Origin: Alitta virens
Taxonomy: Eukaryota; Annelida; Polychaeta; Phyllodocida; Nereididae
Length of the DNA: 64,000 bases
Direction: 5' to 3'
NCBI GenBank assembly: GCA_932294295.1
Contig: OW028582.1
Coordinates: 838,315 to 902,314 of the forward strand
This document shows positions 21,866 through 33,070 of this stretch, piece after piece. The position numbers and the translations under genes are program-made. Below the pieces are notes generated by a model. That model saw nothing but the letters and a program-made list of their open reading frames with translations. It was not told where the DNA came from and did no database searches. How positions within the stretch are numbered: the first letter of the stretch is position 1; each line of letters opens with the position of its first letter.

Positions 21866-22822
21866 TGTAAAGTATCCAGTGTCCAAGATCTTATGACTCC
21901 ATAAAGTGTAGTGCTGTAGCTCAGCAGCATAAGTCCACAGACTTCAGAATAAACACAACAATAACAAAGTCCATGAATTTGTGTCAGACTGGTCTGATTT
22001 GGCTCAATCAAAAGATGCCTCCTCTCCCAGATATTTAATATTTATAGCCAGCTTATTTCCTGACTCCTCCCTGAATTCAGGTCACTCTACAATTGGTCAA
22101 CAGGCCTGAGCCAATCGTAGCACACACATTTTAATACAATATACACTTTTCACAACTCCCCTAGTTGCTTTCTGTCAGGTTTTTTCCAAACCTCCCCCAG
22201 TGGCTTTCTGCCACCAATTCTATTTGACAAACACATTAAAACTGACCAGCATAGGAGCCATACAAAGTCCAATCTAATTCAATAGTCAGAAGCACAGTCT
22301 TCCCACCATTAGCTACTACAGCAAACTCCACTGGGCTTTGTACTCATTCTCCTGGGAGCACCAAGTCACATTCCTGTCCAGCCTTCAGGTCTCCTAGGCC
22401 CAGAGACCATTGTCCAAGACAATGCTGACCTCTGGCTGACCCACACAATGCCACTCCCTGGTTGAGACTATGCCCATTATGCCCCTCTGACTGAAGCCCT
22501 CCCTTTGTCCAGTATTGGAGTCACAAAGGTGGGGTTTTCAATACAATCACAACAGGGGCCATTTGCACCTGTCCAGTCCATACACCTCTGATACATTCTG
22601 ACATTCATTCAAACACACATAAACATTCCTTACTTATCTCTTGACTTAAGTTAAATTCCACACATTTGCTATTTACTGTATTTATACATTCTAATATAAG
22701 AACACTCTCAGTCATGTATTTGAATTGTATGGACCAGATACATAGACATACATACATATACTAATTAACATAACATTCACAGACATCATTTCAACCTGGT
22801 CAAAAAGCCTCTGCTTTTTACA
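21866..22822 (-). repeat. 5' LTR of the element (promoter side)
   Basis: 957 bp, the same length as its partner, with one visible difference (A at 22718). On the minus strand U3 runs from 22822 down to a TATA-like TATAAATA at 22039-22047. Transcription would start roughly 25-30 bp beyond it, leaving about 150 bp of R plus U5. The edge is followed by AAGT (22823-22826), the target duplication. Confidence 0.95.
22039..22047 (-). promoter_or_regulatory. TATA-like box of the 5' LTR
   Basis: CTATAAATA on the minus strand, at the same offset (173) from the LTR edge as the matching box at 13441-13449. It is suitably placed for a U3 promoter; inferred from sequence only. Confidence 0.45.
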
Positions 22823-22974
22823 AAGTGATGAAAAAATCTGGCTTCCATGGGTGCCAGGGTTTGATTCAAAACCCACTACTTGCATTATGAAGCATGTCTC
22901 AATCCCTGTCTCACCGCACAGGTCATACTCATGAACACATTTTATCTTCTTCCCATGTGCTTCAGTAATATGTG

Positions 22975-23640
22975 TAAGAGTGAAGAATATTCATGCTTAA
23001 GGGAGTAAAATTTGTGCATGATGAGTCATCGGTGACACATATCTTTTTCAGTGCAAAATGTGTATGCTGTATGATGACTCATGAAAGGCAGCAGGTCTGA
23101 AGATGTGTCATCATAACCATAAAATGCACTTGATCAGCTAAATGAATGTCCTAGGAACATGATTCATCATGCCCACTTTTCAGTTACCACAAAAGCCAAA
23201 GTCTTCATACTTAAGCATATCACTGTAATTGTAGCATGCTAGGTTGCCTGGACATTCACTCAATCAGCATGCTATGTCAACTTGAGTTGGCATGCTATCT
23301 GGGACACTTTTTGTAGGCTGCACCATGCCTCAATTTTTGTCGATTGGTAGAAATAGCACCAAATGCGTGCACAGCCGGAAATGGCAGTCCGACGTGATTG
23401 TTGTGGAATGGGCTGCACAATAGGAAAACTGTTGAGACCGAGAAATGGCGCTGTCCTTCTGAAAAGGAGCAATCCAGCACCAGAAATGAAACGTCGACAC
23501 ACCATCAAATGGCACGCGATTTGAGCAAGTGTAAAAACTGCACCATTCAGTGTCACAAAGCACCGTGCTTAACAGGCAGTAATGCATATAAATGGAATCT
23601 TGTTCAACAAATGGCTTCCCCTTGCATCAATTTTTAAACC
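22975..23640. repeat. Dispersed repeat, first occurrence of a two-part unit
   Basis: The first part (22975-23240, with GTATGCTGTATGATGACTCA) recurs at about 28625-29010. The second part (23260-23640, with GAAATGGCAGTCC and TGGGCTGCACAATAGG) recurs at 27806-28150. Here the parts lie in the order first-second; at 28 kb the order is second-first. The short ORFs on both strands in the second part have no recognisable domains. Confidence 0.7.
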
Positions 23641-24884
23641 TTAAATACAGAAAATGCTTTCTGACGATGTCTCTTTTAGTATTGTGTAAGATAAAGCTTG
23701 AATAAGTAGAAAAAGAAAAAAACAATTACCATTTTTGACATGGTATTAATTTATCATGTTTAGTATAATTTTTAACATAGAGAGAAAGAAGTTGGATGAT
23801 ATAACTTCAAAACAGTGAAATTTTTTAGTTGAACAAAAAAATAAAGTCATGTAGAATGAATAATTGTTTTCAATAACAATGAGTCATATGATTTTTGTGT
23901 CTGGGCAATGTACACTACACGTGCAAAATATCAACTAGATATTATGACCAAAAGGATTACCATTGTATTATTGCTATTGGTGATGCAGACAAAAAATACA
24001 TTTTACATATATGTGATAGCAGATTGGATTTGTTTTTTTTTTTCATCACAAAAGCCTATCCTCTATTGTTCATCCCAAGTCACAACATGACGAATCAACC
24101 GCTGCTCAATACTATTTCATAATCCAACCTAATTTTTGTTCTGACCGGTGTCTTTCTGCTTTGAGAGAGCAAAGGCAAACAATCAGAGAAGATTGGAAAA
24201 ATAGCAGGTTGATTTGGCAGGGCTTGCTATGGGAGGATGGCTGACTGAGACTGTTTTACTTTAAGAAACACAGCTAATAAAGTATACATTAAGTTAATTA
24301 ACCAAATTATAATTTTTATGATACTATTATCTTTCATAAAACATCTCAAATACACTATATCGATTTTGAATGTGACTTTAGCTAATGGCAATACACTAAA
24401 AGCTAGAAAACAGAAGAAATTGTATTACTCAATCAAACCAATAATAGGACAGATGAACATCAAATTGGAACTAATTCAGAAAGTAAGCATACACCTATCT
24501 ATCGTGAATTATTTTTGTTATTAAATATTAATCATGCGTGCAACGACAGCGAAATATCAACAGTAGCTTTGATATGACAATCTGTTTGAGAGTAATCACC
24601 AGTGATATAAATAGTTAATCGGAAGAGACCAGAATAGCTGATGAATCCTCATGCCTACATTATTTGTTGACATTCAAGATTAGTTGGAAACCACAGTGAC
24701 AAATCACAATACAATGTTACTTTGAAATGATGTAGAACCAAGCAAAAGATGAAATATGATAGTTAATAAAAAAGACCCAATATTTGCCCCAATCTTGGCA
24801 TCAGAAAGGCATCCATAGTTGGTGGATGGAGCCAGCCAGTGAAAGACCAACATTTGTGACTCCTGTCCGCTTACCATGGCAGAG
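23641..24884. other. Intergenic DNA
   Basis: A+T-rich, with no gene and no repeat that I can name. Confidence 0.5.
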
Positions 24885-25080
24885 TGACAAGAGGTCACAT
24901 CATTCTGATGAGGGGGAGGTTCAAAACTGCTCAGATGAAAAATATGTTAATCTTGTCATGGAATAAACTTTCTACAAGACCTGTCAAAGATACATTTAGA
25001 TACCTGTGGATCAGCTTGTTGAGTTACATCCGCAGAAGCCATGCACATGCAGCATTTGTATCTAGCAGTCTGACATAGCT
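24885..25080. repeat. Dispersed repeat (copy at 30068-30265)
   Basis: It shares AGAGGTCAC.TCATTCTGAT, TTCAAAACTGCTCAGA and the GCAGCAT...CTGACAT end with 30068-30265, in direct orientation. In the second place a SINE of family A follows directly. Confidence 0.7.
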
Positions 25081-26439
25081 ATCTACCAAAAATGTAATTG
25101 CAATTACGTACGTGTGTATAGGTTCCCATTAATGTTCTCATTACCTATGTGTCAGATCGTTTGATTATGGATAATGCTGTTAGATGTAAGTATAGATATA
25201 ATAAGATTGAACTTTACAATAAAAATTGTACGCTATTATGTTGGTATTGTATTTTAACTGTATTTGGTACATGCTGGAACTCTTCGGACAATGACTAGAT
25301 CAATGATGCTAGTTGACAGACGAGTCTCCAGTACTGTACAAGTGCTAAGAAACCAGACAACTTAACAAGGTCAGTCGTTGGCAAATATGGACAATAAAAT
25401 TGACTCCATTTCTAACTAATTTTTGCAAAATTTACATTATAACATATCTTTATTGTAGCTGGTAGCTAGTTTTATTTACTACTTTCATATTATTATTTCA
25501 TTGTTACTGTATGTCATTTGCTTTTTATTTTCTGTTTACATTATGACACATATGCCATGAATGACATGAAGCTGTCAAAATAAAAACATATATTATATAA
25601 TATAAATCAATGACACGTTTTTCAATTATGACCGCAAAACATTTTCAAATGGCATCCAACAGCCATATTTGCGGTTTTTTGTTCTTTACGACCTGTATAT
25701 ATCCATCTAATTGCAAGTTTGCCCATATAAGGAAACAGTGGGCAAACAGACATTTCTTTGGCAACCAAAGACTGCAAAAAGTATATTTCTCTATTGTTGG
25801 TGTAGTATTTACATGAAAACTATTTAATATCACGTTTCTATGTACAATGTGTCTTATACAATGATTATTCCCATATTATTGAGGCTTTCTCTGAAAATGT
25901 GACAAATTAAAAAGAAACTGTTTCCATAGCAACACGCAAAAATGAATTAGATTCCAGTGATGTTTCTTTTGTTAGTTTCCCCTAAGATGTCTCAGCATAC
26001 CAAAGTATATAATATTTCACTGTGTTACAGAAGCTGGACAAACAAAGATTTTAATGCAAAGCAAATTAATAACATTTATGAAAATTTGTAAAACTGTTAC
26101 CAAAGCAACAGGAAATTAATAAAACAATACCAGCAAAATAATTTTTTGCTTGTTTCCATGGATACCAGAAAAAAAACATCTCCGGTCCAAGAAATGGCAA
26201 AACGACTACCGCCAGCAGACAGAAGGCTACCCTGAAAACATGCTACATCGGCCCAATGTTGGCCTGAGGACCCCCACATTGGCTACCGCTAAAATTCAGA
26301 AAATTCCTATTCGATGATACCAAATTTTAGAGATATGACTCTACAGCTACTGAATGCTTAAACTCAGCATTAAATCAGTATATGATTTATGAAAGATACT
26401 GTAGTAATGTTACAGGGATGGATTATTGGGGGAGAGAGA
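25081..26439. other. Intergenic DNA
   Basis: No gene seen. 26170-26275 includes a short element (AGAAGGCTACCCTGAAAACA, with a GGCCCAATGTTGGCC palindrome) repeated almost exactly at 27548-27612. Confidence 0.5.
26215..26280. repeat. Short palindrome-bearing repeat, copy 1
   Basis: About 64 bp nearly identical to 27550-27613, centred on the palindrome GGCCCAATGTTGGCC. In copy 2 it leads into the GTCAATATGATGTCAAATGC sequence. It may be the end of a small DNA transposon; no partner terminus was identified. Confidence 0.6.
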
Positions 26440-27420
26440 GAAGGGGTACAGAGGGAGTTTGGGAGATACACTCCAACTGGTCCACAAGTAAATGAAACAG
26501 TAATAAATAAAACGAGACACAGGTGAAATCTTATGAATCATGCACAATGTCATTATAGGTGACCTAATTACTTCCAAGCACAAATCCAATATACAACTAA
26601 TTTGATGCAATTAATGGTGCATTTGTGACATTTACATCTCGTGATATGAAGCTATCCATTGTCTTGCAAGATGCCTTATACAACTCACTATGATTAGTTT
26701 ACCTGGTTTTAAGGTCACGATGGGTCACGGTTTACACTATTTCCGAAAATTATCTTTTTTTATTTGACAAGTATTTAGACAAGAATGATTGTCGACCGTC
26801 ATCGCCAACAAAAATATGTAATTTTAACGCCTCTCAGCCAATCAGACGTCTCGAATCGTCAAAATAACCATACGCAAAATGTCGGACAAGAGTTGCAACG
26901 CCATAAACGGAACCAACCAAAGTTCATAGTGCAACTATGATTCATTCAATGTGATATAAAAGTGATTCTTCTCAATTTTGTTTGCATGAGAAATAAAATT
27001 AGCAGTATTATACAATATTTCATTGGTTCATTTTGTAACAGTTCATTAGTTAATAATTATGTTTTTTTGTGGCTCATTTAATTACTATCCATTTTATTCA
27101 GTGATTGCTAACAACATAAGCCTACCAAAGGAAAATACTCGAGATAGGTATAAATGAAATATCTCCGTCTTCATCAATTTATTTGCAACAATGCACCAAT
27201 CGGTAGAGCAAATCTTCGACATTTTGGATGATTTCAACCCAGGAATTTGCAGACGAATTCACCTCTACAAATTACTGTACCCATTGATGGCTAATGTATT
27301 GGCTAATGTATTGGCTCTGATTGCATCTTTGATTCTGGTTTTAAGGTCAGATACCAGTGTATGATAGAAGCCTATTCCTCTGAAAAATTCTATAGCAGTG
27401 AATTTGGTACATGGTCGAAT
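26440..27420. repeat. Relative of the repeat that hosts the LTR element
   Basis: Direct relative of 12620-13267. It carries the same ordered blocks but with an additional segment of about 250 bp (26700-26960), and a small local duplication of GGCTAATGTATT near 27285-27310. It lacks an LTR insertion. It is followed by a tRNA-like stretch (about 27410-27490) with a degenerate B box, GAGTTCTAACCCC. Confidence 0.65.
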
Positions 27421-27549
27421 AGTTAACCTCTTGGGTTTCTCTAGAAAGCAATGACTGTGGGTGTATGAGTTCTAACCCCATGGCCACTCCACGCTCATCA
27501 CTTTATCATTCGCTCAACTAGGAATAAATTGTGGTACAGTAAAACAGAT

Positions 27550-27613
27550 AGAAGGCTACCCTGAAAACATGCTACATCGGCCCAATGTTGGCCTGAGGAC
27601 CTGCACATTGGCT
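27550..27613. repeat. Short palindrome-bearing repeat, copy 2
   Basis: Second copy of the element at 26215-26280, with the same GGCCCAATGTTGGCC core. It lies between the host-repeat relative and the two-part repeat. Confidence 0.6.
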
Positions 27614-27805
27614 GACGTCAATATGATGTCAAATGCTATCTGGGTAGGGCAGGAAAACATTATCTTGACATCGATCCTGCCGATGCATTTTCTGGGGTTA
27701 AATAAACCAAATTCTATGCTCCCTAATTGGCCATTCCCAATCTCGTAATGAAAAACTAATCCAATATATCTCTTCCAAGATAACATGTCACATCAACTAG
27801 ATGTC

Positions 27806-29010
27806 CAGATGTCGTTCATGTCCAGTCAAAGTCGGCCCAAGTCAACACACTATCTGGGACACTTTTCATAGAATTAGGCCAAAACTGCACCATGCCTCAA
27901 TTCTTGTTGATTGCTACAAATGGCATCAAATGCATCCACAACCGGAAATGGCAGTCCCACATGATTGTTGTGGAGTGGGCTGCACAATAGGCAAGCTGTT
28001 AAGACTGAGCAAAGGTGCTGTCCTCTTCAAAAGAAGCCATCCAGTACCAGAAATGAAATGTCAGCACATCGTTAAATGCCACATGAGCACTATTCAGTAT
28101 CACAGAGCACAATGCTCTACAGGTAGTAATTTATGCATATAAATGGAATACTATATCCCTTGTAACAATGGCTACCCAGTGCATCTATTATATATCCTAA
28201 ATCCAGATGGCACCGTTCTTACTATATTGTGAAATAAATCTCAAATCGATAAAAGAAATAAAAAAAATTAGGGAAGGTTTTTCTCTCCAGCAGTTGTAAT
28301 TTAACATCTAGAAAACTCTCAGCCAGACATAAATCGCACTTATGGTATGTTATTCATAGATTATTCATGTATTAGCTAGCATCAAATGTACTCATTCAGA
28401 TGGAAAGCGTACACAGTTAACTGATCTATCGTTTGATATTCGAGATTCATCGCGATTGTGTGTGAAATGACAGTGAAAGACTTACAGAAACTTTTAAATG
28501 ACACTCTGTTTAAGATATATAATCAGAGCTATAAATAGTTAATAAGATGAAACCAGAATAACATGGGCTGATTACTCCTCCTGCCTACACTAGTCTCTTG
28601 AGTATTACCTGATACAGCGATATGTGTGAGAGTGAAGAACATTCCTGCTGTATGGGGTGAAATGTGTGCATGATGTGTCATCAGTGACCCATATCCCTAT
28701 CTTTTCTAAATAGGTATGCTGTATGATGACTCATGATAGGCAGCAGGTCTGAAGTTGCAAATTGAAGGCTTATCTCATTACTTGATCAGCTGAATGAACG
28801 TTCCAGATTCACTGATACGTATCATCAGTGGGCAGATCAGCCAGACAGGCCGTGTGACAGCTGTTTCTAGCCCATGATGAGTCATCATCTTGACGTGATT
28901 ATAGTTATGAGTCACCAAAGGTAACATTGGACACACAGGAACATGACTCATCACAAGTTACGAAAAAAGCCTAAGTCTTCTCTCTTAAACATCTCACTGT
29001 AATATTTGAG
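27806..29010. repeat. Two-part repeat, second occurrence (parts swapped)
   Basis: 27806-28150 matches 23260-23640, and about 28625-29010 matches 22975-23240. The intervening 28150-28620 is unique here. The swapped order suggests tandem copies of a longer unit sampled at different phases, or rearrangement. Confidence 0.65.
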
Positions 29011-29088
29011 ATTCATTGCACAATCACACTGACAACTCAGCGTAACTTTAAATTATGTTTAACAACTAGCATAGGTAAATTACACCTG

Positions 29089-29346
29089 AGGCTGGGTGGC
29101 CTAGTGGTTAAGACATAAGCCTGTTGGTAAACTGGCCAGCTCCCCTGAAGGTCCCGCATACAATCCCCAGCCCAGGGCACTATTCGTGAGCTACATCTCA
29201 GCTGGATCTCAGTGTCAATGCTGTGGCCATAAAAAACCTTACCCATGTGGTGGTTTTGTAAAATGAATTTTGACTCCAATCTCATCCTTACATCTGCCTG
29301 TGACTGGTCATATTAGCTGATTCAGCTTTAAATCAGTACCACTGAG
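29089..29346 (+). repeat. SINE of family B
   Basis: The head, GGGTGGCCTAGTGGTTAAGA, has a good Pol III A box; the B box (GGTCCCGCATACAATCCCC) is degraded. The body contains GAGCTACATCTCAGCTGG. The 3' part, CATCTGCCTGTGACTGGTCATA then AGCTGATTCAGCTT, is the 'SINE tail' found at many other places on both strands in this window. Confidence 0.7.
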
Positions 29347-29385
29347 AAAAAAAGAAACACATTTTGGTCTACTCATGGCTTTAGG

Positions 29386-29420
29386 ATAAGATAAGATAAG
29401 ATAAGATAAGATAAAATAAG
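29386..29420 (+). repeat. (ATAAG)n microsatellite
   Basis: Seven tandem ATAAG-type units with one variant unit, just downstream of the family B SINE. Confidence 0.9.
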
Positions 29421-29635
29421 ACATTATTGGTCGCTCAAACGAAATTTCTTGGTGCCTTACACCTTCAGTGCAGTGGAAATTTATATAAACTGATACCTAC
29501 CATTATAATGAGTTTGTTTAATATCTTAACAGCAATAGGTATAAATGTGCTTTTGTACCGACAGGTTCTAGTAGCCGGTAACCGTAGCCGTCTGACTTAT
29601 TGTCTATTGTTAGACCGAGGTATGTATAGCATCTA

Positions 29636-29812
29636 CTGATGACATCTATTGATGAGGAGCACTGTTTATATTTTTGCTTTGTTAATTTGAAAGCGAACGG
29701 ATACCTTCTTAGTGGGGTCTCCTCACATTATGTACAAAATGTTTTGAAAATTAAATTTATAATATATGTTTTATGAATGTGAAATAAAATGAATGAATCT
29801 GAATCTGAATCT
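29636..29812 (+). repeat. LINE-like 3' end with GAATCT tail
   Basis: It ends GTGAAATAAAATGAATGAAT and then three GAATCT units (29795-29812), typical of a non-LTR retrotransposon tail. Its reverse complement occurs at 34080-34312. No reverse transcriptase coding survives. Confidence 0.6.
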
Positions 29813-30067
29813 ACTGGCAATCATAACATACACTTATTGACCAATCAGACACCAGCTGACACCATGACGCTATGACACCATATTCCAAGTATGGTAGTGC
29901 TTTCTAAGGCCTTCTCTGATTGGGCAATAAGTTTCTCTTGCAAAGGAGATGAATAACCACACAAATTACGGCCATTCAGGCTGAAGGTCGCTGTGCCAGC
30001 TCCATGCATGGCGATCTTTGCCAACTGGAAAATGGGGAGTCAAAGGTAATACCCAAACCTTTCACTG

Positions 30068-30265
30068 TGACAGACTGGCAAGAGGTCACGTCATTCTGAT
30101 GAGGGGACGATTCAAAACTGCTCAGACGAAAAAAATATTGATCTCTTCTTAAGGAATCAAGCCTCGTCTGCAAGACCTCTCAAAGATACTTTTGGAAACC
30201 TGTGTATCGGCTTGCAGAGTTACATCAGAAGGCATATGCAGCATATGTTGCCTGGTAGTTTGACA
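30068..30265. repeat. Dispersed repeat (copy of 24885-25080)
   Basis: Direct copy. It runs to GTAGTTTGACATCCGCCAA, where a 5'-truncated family A SINE follows. The four bases ATCC then recur after the CA run at the far side of that SINE. Confidence 0.7.
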
Positions 30266-30276
30266 TCCGCCAAGCA

Positions 30277-30424
30277 AGGTCCTGGGTTCGATTCCTGGTC
30301 GAGCCTAAGTTAGATGGCTGTTTCATCCTTCGTCTCATTGCCATGGTCTCTGCATGTCCTAATTAGCCCAACTGGTGCAGAAATACCGGACGTAAAGCCC
30401 TAATCACACACACACACACACACA
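30277..30424 (+). repeat. 5'-truncated SINE of family A with (CA)n tail
   Basis: It starts within the tRNA-like head (B box GGGTTCGATTCC intact) and continues through the same body as 576-728. It ends in about 11 CA units. CATCCGCCAA flanks both sides (30265-30274 and about 30423-30432), a plausible target-site duplication. Confidence 0.75.
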
Positions 30425-30454
30425 TCCGCCAAAATAACTTGATTGATAGACAAA

Positions 30455-30965
30455 CCATCTGAGTGGCCTAGTAGTTAAGGCGTAGGCTAGTCCATGCCAA
30501 TCAGATTGGCCTGCTATGCTGAAGGTCCCTTGTTCAAAACCTAACCTAGACACTCTTCATGAGCTACATCTCAATTGTATGAGACGTTAAATTAGCGGTG
30601 GCTTGTATCCCTTGGTGTCTTCACTCATTACATAGATCCACCTCTGCCATGTAATTAGGCTGCTCATTCTGCTAATTTGTGTGTGTGCTATGTCCAATCC
30701 GGTATCGCTAGCTGGGTATATAGCAAACTTGCCTGACTTATCCCGGGCCCAGGTACCCTTCACCCTAACCGGATGTTTTTCCGATGAGACTTTATATTGG
30801 CAGTCCCTTGTATTCGGTGTCTATGCTGAGGCAAGTAAAAGACCCCACCCATGGGGTAAATGTGTAACATGGTTGGACTCTTCTCTCTCTCTCTCCTCAT
30901 CAATCAACACTTGATAGCAGCAAGAACTTGCCTTAGAGGGCTGCAATTTCCATATCTATCTATCT
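30455..30965 (+). repeat. SINE of family B, composite copy
   Basis: The head GAGTGGCCTAGTAGTTAAGG and a B box in CCCTTGTTCAAAACC are recognisable, followed by CACTCTTCATGAGCTACATC. An insertion of about 190 bp interrupts the body (about 30597-30785). The family sequence then resumes with TATTCGGTGTCTATGCTGAG and AGTAAAAGACCCCACCCATG. The 3' terminus, CAAGAACTTGCCTTAGAGGG plus TTTCCATATCTATC, matches 43999-44045 and 55264-55312. Confidence 0.65.
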
Positions 30966-31150
30966 ATCTATATATATGTCTATCTATATCTATTATCCAT
31001 CTATATATATCTATCTATCTATATAATTATATATCTATCTATCTATATCAATATCTATATATCTATCTATCTATCTATATCTATATATCTATATATCTAT
31101 ATCAATATATCTATCTATCTATATCTATCTATATCTATCTATCTATCTGT
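30955..31150 (+). repeat. (TATC)n-type microsatellite
   Basis: About 195 bp of TATC, TATA and interrupted variants, growing from the TATC tail of the SINE just upstream. A long ORF across it encodes only Ile/Tyr/Ser/Leu repeats and is not a gene. Confidence 0.95.
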
Positions 31151-31277
31151 CCCATTTCTCTCTGTCTGTATCATATGTTCTCTACGGATCACCAACTTTG
31201 CTTTCAAATCATGAACATGTTCAATGACAAACACGTTTTCTCCTGCCCTCATATCCACCACCAGGGGCTTCCCCTGT

Positions 31278-31345
31278 CCTCTGTGACGTCACAAGGACAG
31301 TCCTGTGACGTCACCAGCGTTGTCCTGTGGCGTCATGGCCCTCCA
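31278..31345. repeat. 22-bp tandem repeat with CRE-like TGACGTCA
   Basis: Three units of about 22 bp, each beginning TCCT(CT)GTG. Two hold a perfect TGACGTCA palindrome (31284-31291, 31306-31313); the third has TGGCGTCA. The surrounding 31250-31400 is noticeably richer in G+C than the region. It could bind CREB/ATF-type factors, but no gene start was found next to it. Confidence 0.6.
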
Positions 31346-32690
31346 GGGGGCGTGGAGGGCGTAGTTTTGCCGCGCACATAACGTTGGCTTCCATGCTAGG
31401 CACTTCGCTGTAGTGTGGCTACCAGTAGCTGAGTCTCCCAGCTAGCTACCCAGGTGTCCAGCTGGATTTACTTTAGGAGAGCTATTAATGACTCTCTCGA
31501 GAAGCCACAGGGGGGAAATAACAGGTGGAACGTGCAAAACATGACAAGGCAAGTGTCAATCATTAATTTTCAATTAATGTTTTTAATAAATGCATAGCTC
31601 TACATCTCTCAAAAGTCATCATAATTTAGAAAAAGTCTTTCTTCAGACTAGACCCAATTTAAGCTACATTGGCAGGTTTATAATACTAGATACTTCCCCT
31701 ACTTTAACATATTCTAAATTAAATTCACTGAATGATGGAACAATTTATTATTCTCTACTTTATATCATTATGATAGTGGACATTCAAATTTTAATCATTG
31801 AAAAGGCTCACTCAGCACTTTGGCATTAGGAGCAATTTTAGTCAGTGTCATGCCATGCACCATTAGATTCATTTCAATGCAATCAGTTTATGTCAATCAC
31901 TTGTGGATCGATATTTCATCGGTCGAGCTGTTTAGGAACTGTCCAAGGTGAATCATTGATGCATTAGATGTGCATGAGGGTCCATGAGCTACTGCAAAAC
32001 CAGCAGTGTGATATTCTAGTATGCTCACTTTAATTTTAATTTAACTTTAATTATTTTCTGTGGATCACCACGAAATATGTTTGTAATAGTTCATCAATAG
32101 AACAGTTATTCATCCAGTTTTTACTTTACTTGTAAAACTCCTGCCACAGGCCTTTTGTAGTTTGCACATTATACTAACTAAGATTGAACCTGTTATTGAG
32201 CCTTCGGCTTGTTGGAAAATGTAATATGCATGTTTAAACCAAATATGTTATTATTCAACAAACATATATTTAATAAATTAATATCAATGATCATGAGTTA
32301 TGAGTACAATTCGAAACCATGAAAATACTCTTAAGATAATACATTGGTACATAATTCACTGCATGAGAATTATGCTTCATGGCTGTGATTATTGATATAT
32401 GAAATGTCTATATAGAACTCATCTCATGTCACTAAATGATTAGCTTTGAAATTAATGTAAAGTTATTATCCACCAAAGCTATTTGTGTTCAGCATTGTAA
32501 TGTTCATATACTTGATTCTTTACAACAATTTCTTTAGCTTTAATTATAAGGGACACAGTAACTCTGTTTCTAGTGATTTATCAGTAAATTTAATATGATA
32601 TTATGGGACAGTTAATTTGGATTACAAGCTTATGGAAATTACATGCACTGCCCTCCAAAATATAAGACCATTGAACACAGGGTCAACGTA
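31346..32690. other. Intergenic DNA
   Basis: A+T-rich after about 31540. No gene or repeat recognised. Confidence 0.5.
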
Positions 32691-32694
32691 TATG

Positions 32695-33070
32695 AAGCTT
32701 AGTCAGCTTATATGACCAGCTGCGGGCAGACGTAATGATGAGATGAAAGGCTGCTTGGAGTCCACATCGGGTACATATTTACAAGACTAGGCAAATCAAT
32801 GGTCCATGCAATATAGTATCACTGTCTCCAATATGTGTAAAGCTTAGTCAGCCTATATGACCATAGCAGGCAGACGTAATGATGAGATGATAAGGCTTGG
32901 AGTCCACACCATAGTACACATTTACAATACTATAGGCAGTGATATTTACAAATTAATGGTTCATGCAATATAGTGTCAATGTCTCAATTGGTCTGAAGCT
33001 TAGTCAGCTTATATGACCAGTTGCAGGCGGACGTAATGATAAGATGATAAAGCTTGGAGTCCACACCATG
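32695..33070 (-). repeat. Three tandem SINE-tail units
   Basis: Units begin AAGCTTAGTCAGC at 32695, 32840 and 32996 (periods 145 and 156). Each carries the reverse complement of the family B tail (GACGTAATGATGAGATG...TTGGAGTCCACA), and the first two carry an added spacer with CATGCAATATAGT. A retroposon tail in tandem is unusual and implies amplification after insertion. Confidence 0.8.

Larger units (their letters stand above)
13268..22822 (-). mobile_element. Ty3/gypsy-type endogenous retrovirus-like element with env
   Basis: A complete 9555-bp element on the minus strand. Its LTRs are 13268-14224 and 21866-22822, with TGTAAA...TTTACA termini, and it is flanked by AAGT at 13264-13267 and 22823-22826. 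Order on the minus strand is 5' LTR, tRNA-Trp primer site, leader, gag, protease-RT-RNase H-integrase, Arg-rich ORF, env, 3' LTR. Integrase after RNase H, a DTG protease and a YVDD reverse transcriptase place it with Ty3/gypsy elements. The env gene makes it retrovirus-like in the manner of errantiviruses. The interior is richer in G+C than the flanks. The two LTRs show one difference that I can see (G at 14120, A at 22718), so insertion is recent. Pol carries two disabling changes. Confidence 0.97.

Noticed and set aside
30860..31381. 173-codon plus-strand ORF
   Set aside because: It is mostly a translated TATC microsatellite (Ile/Tyr/Ser/Leu repeats).
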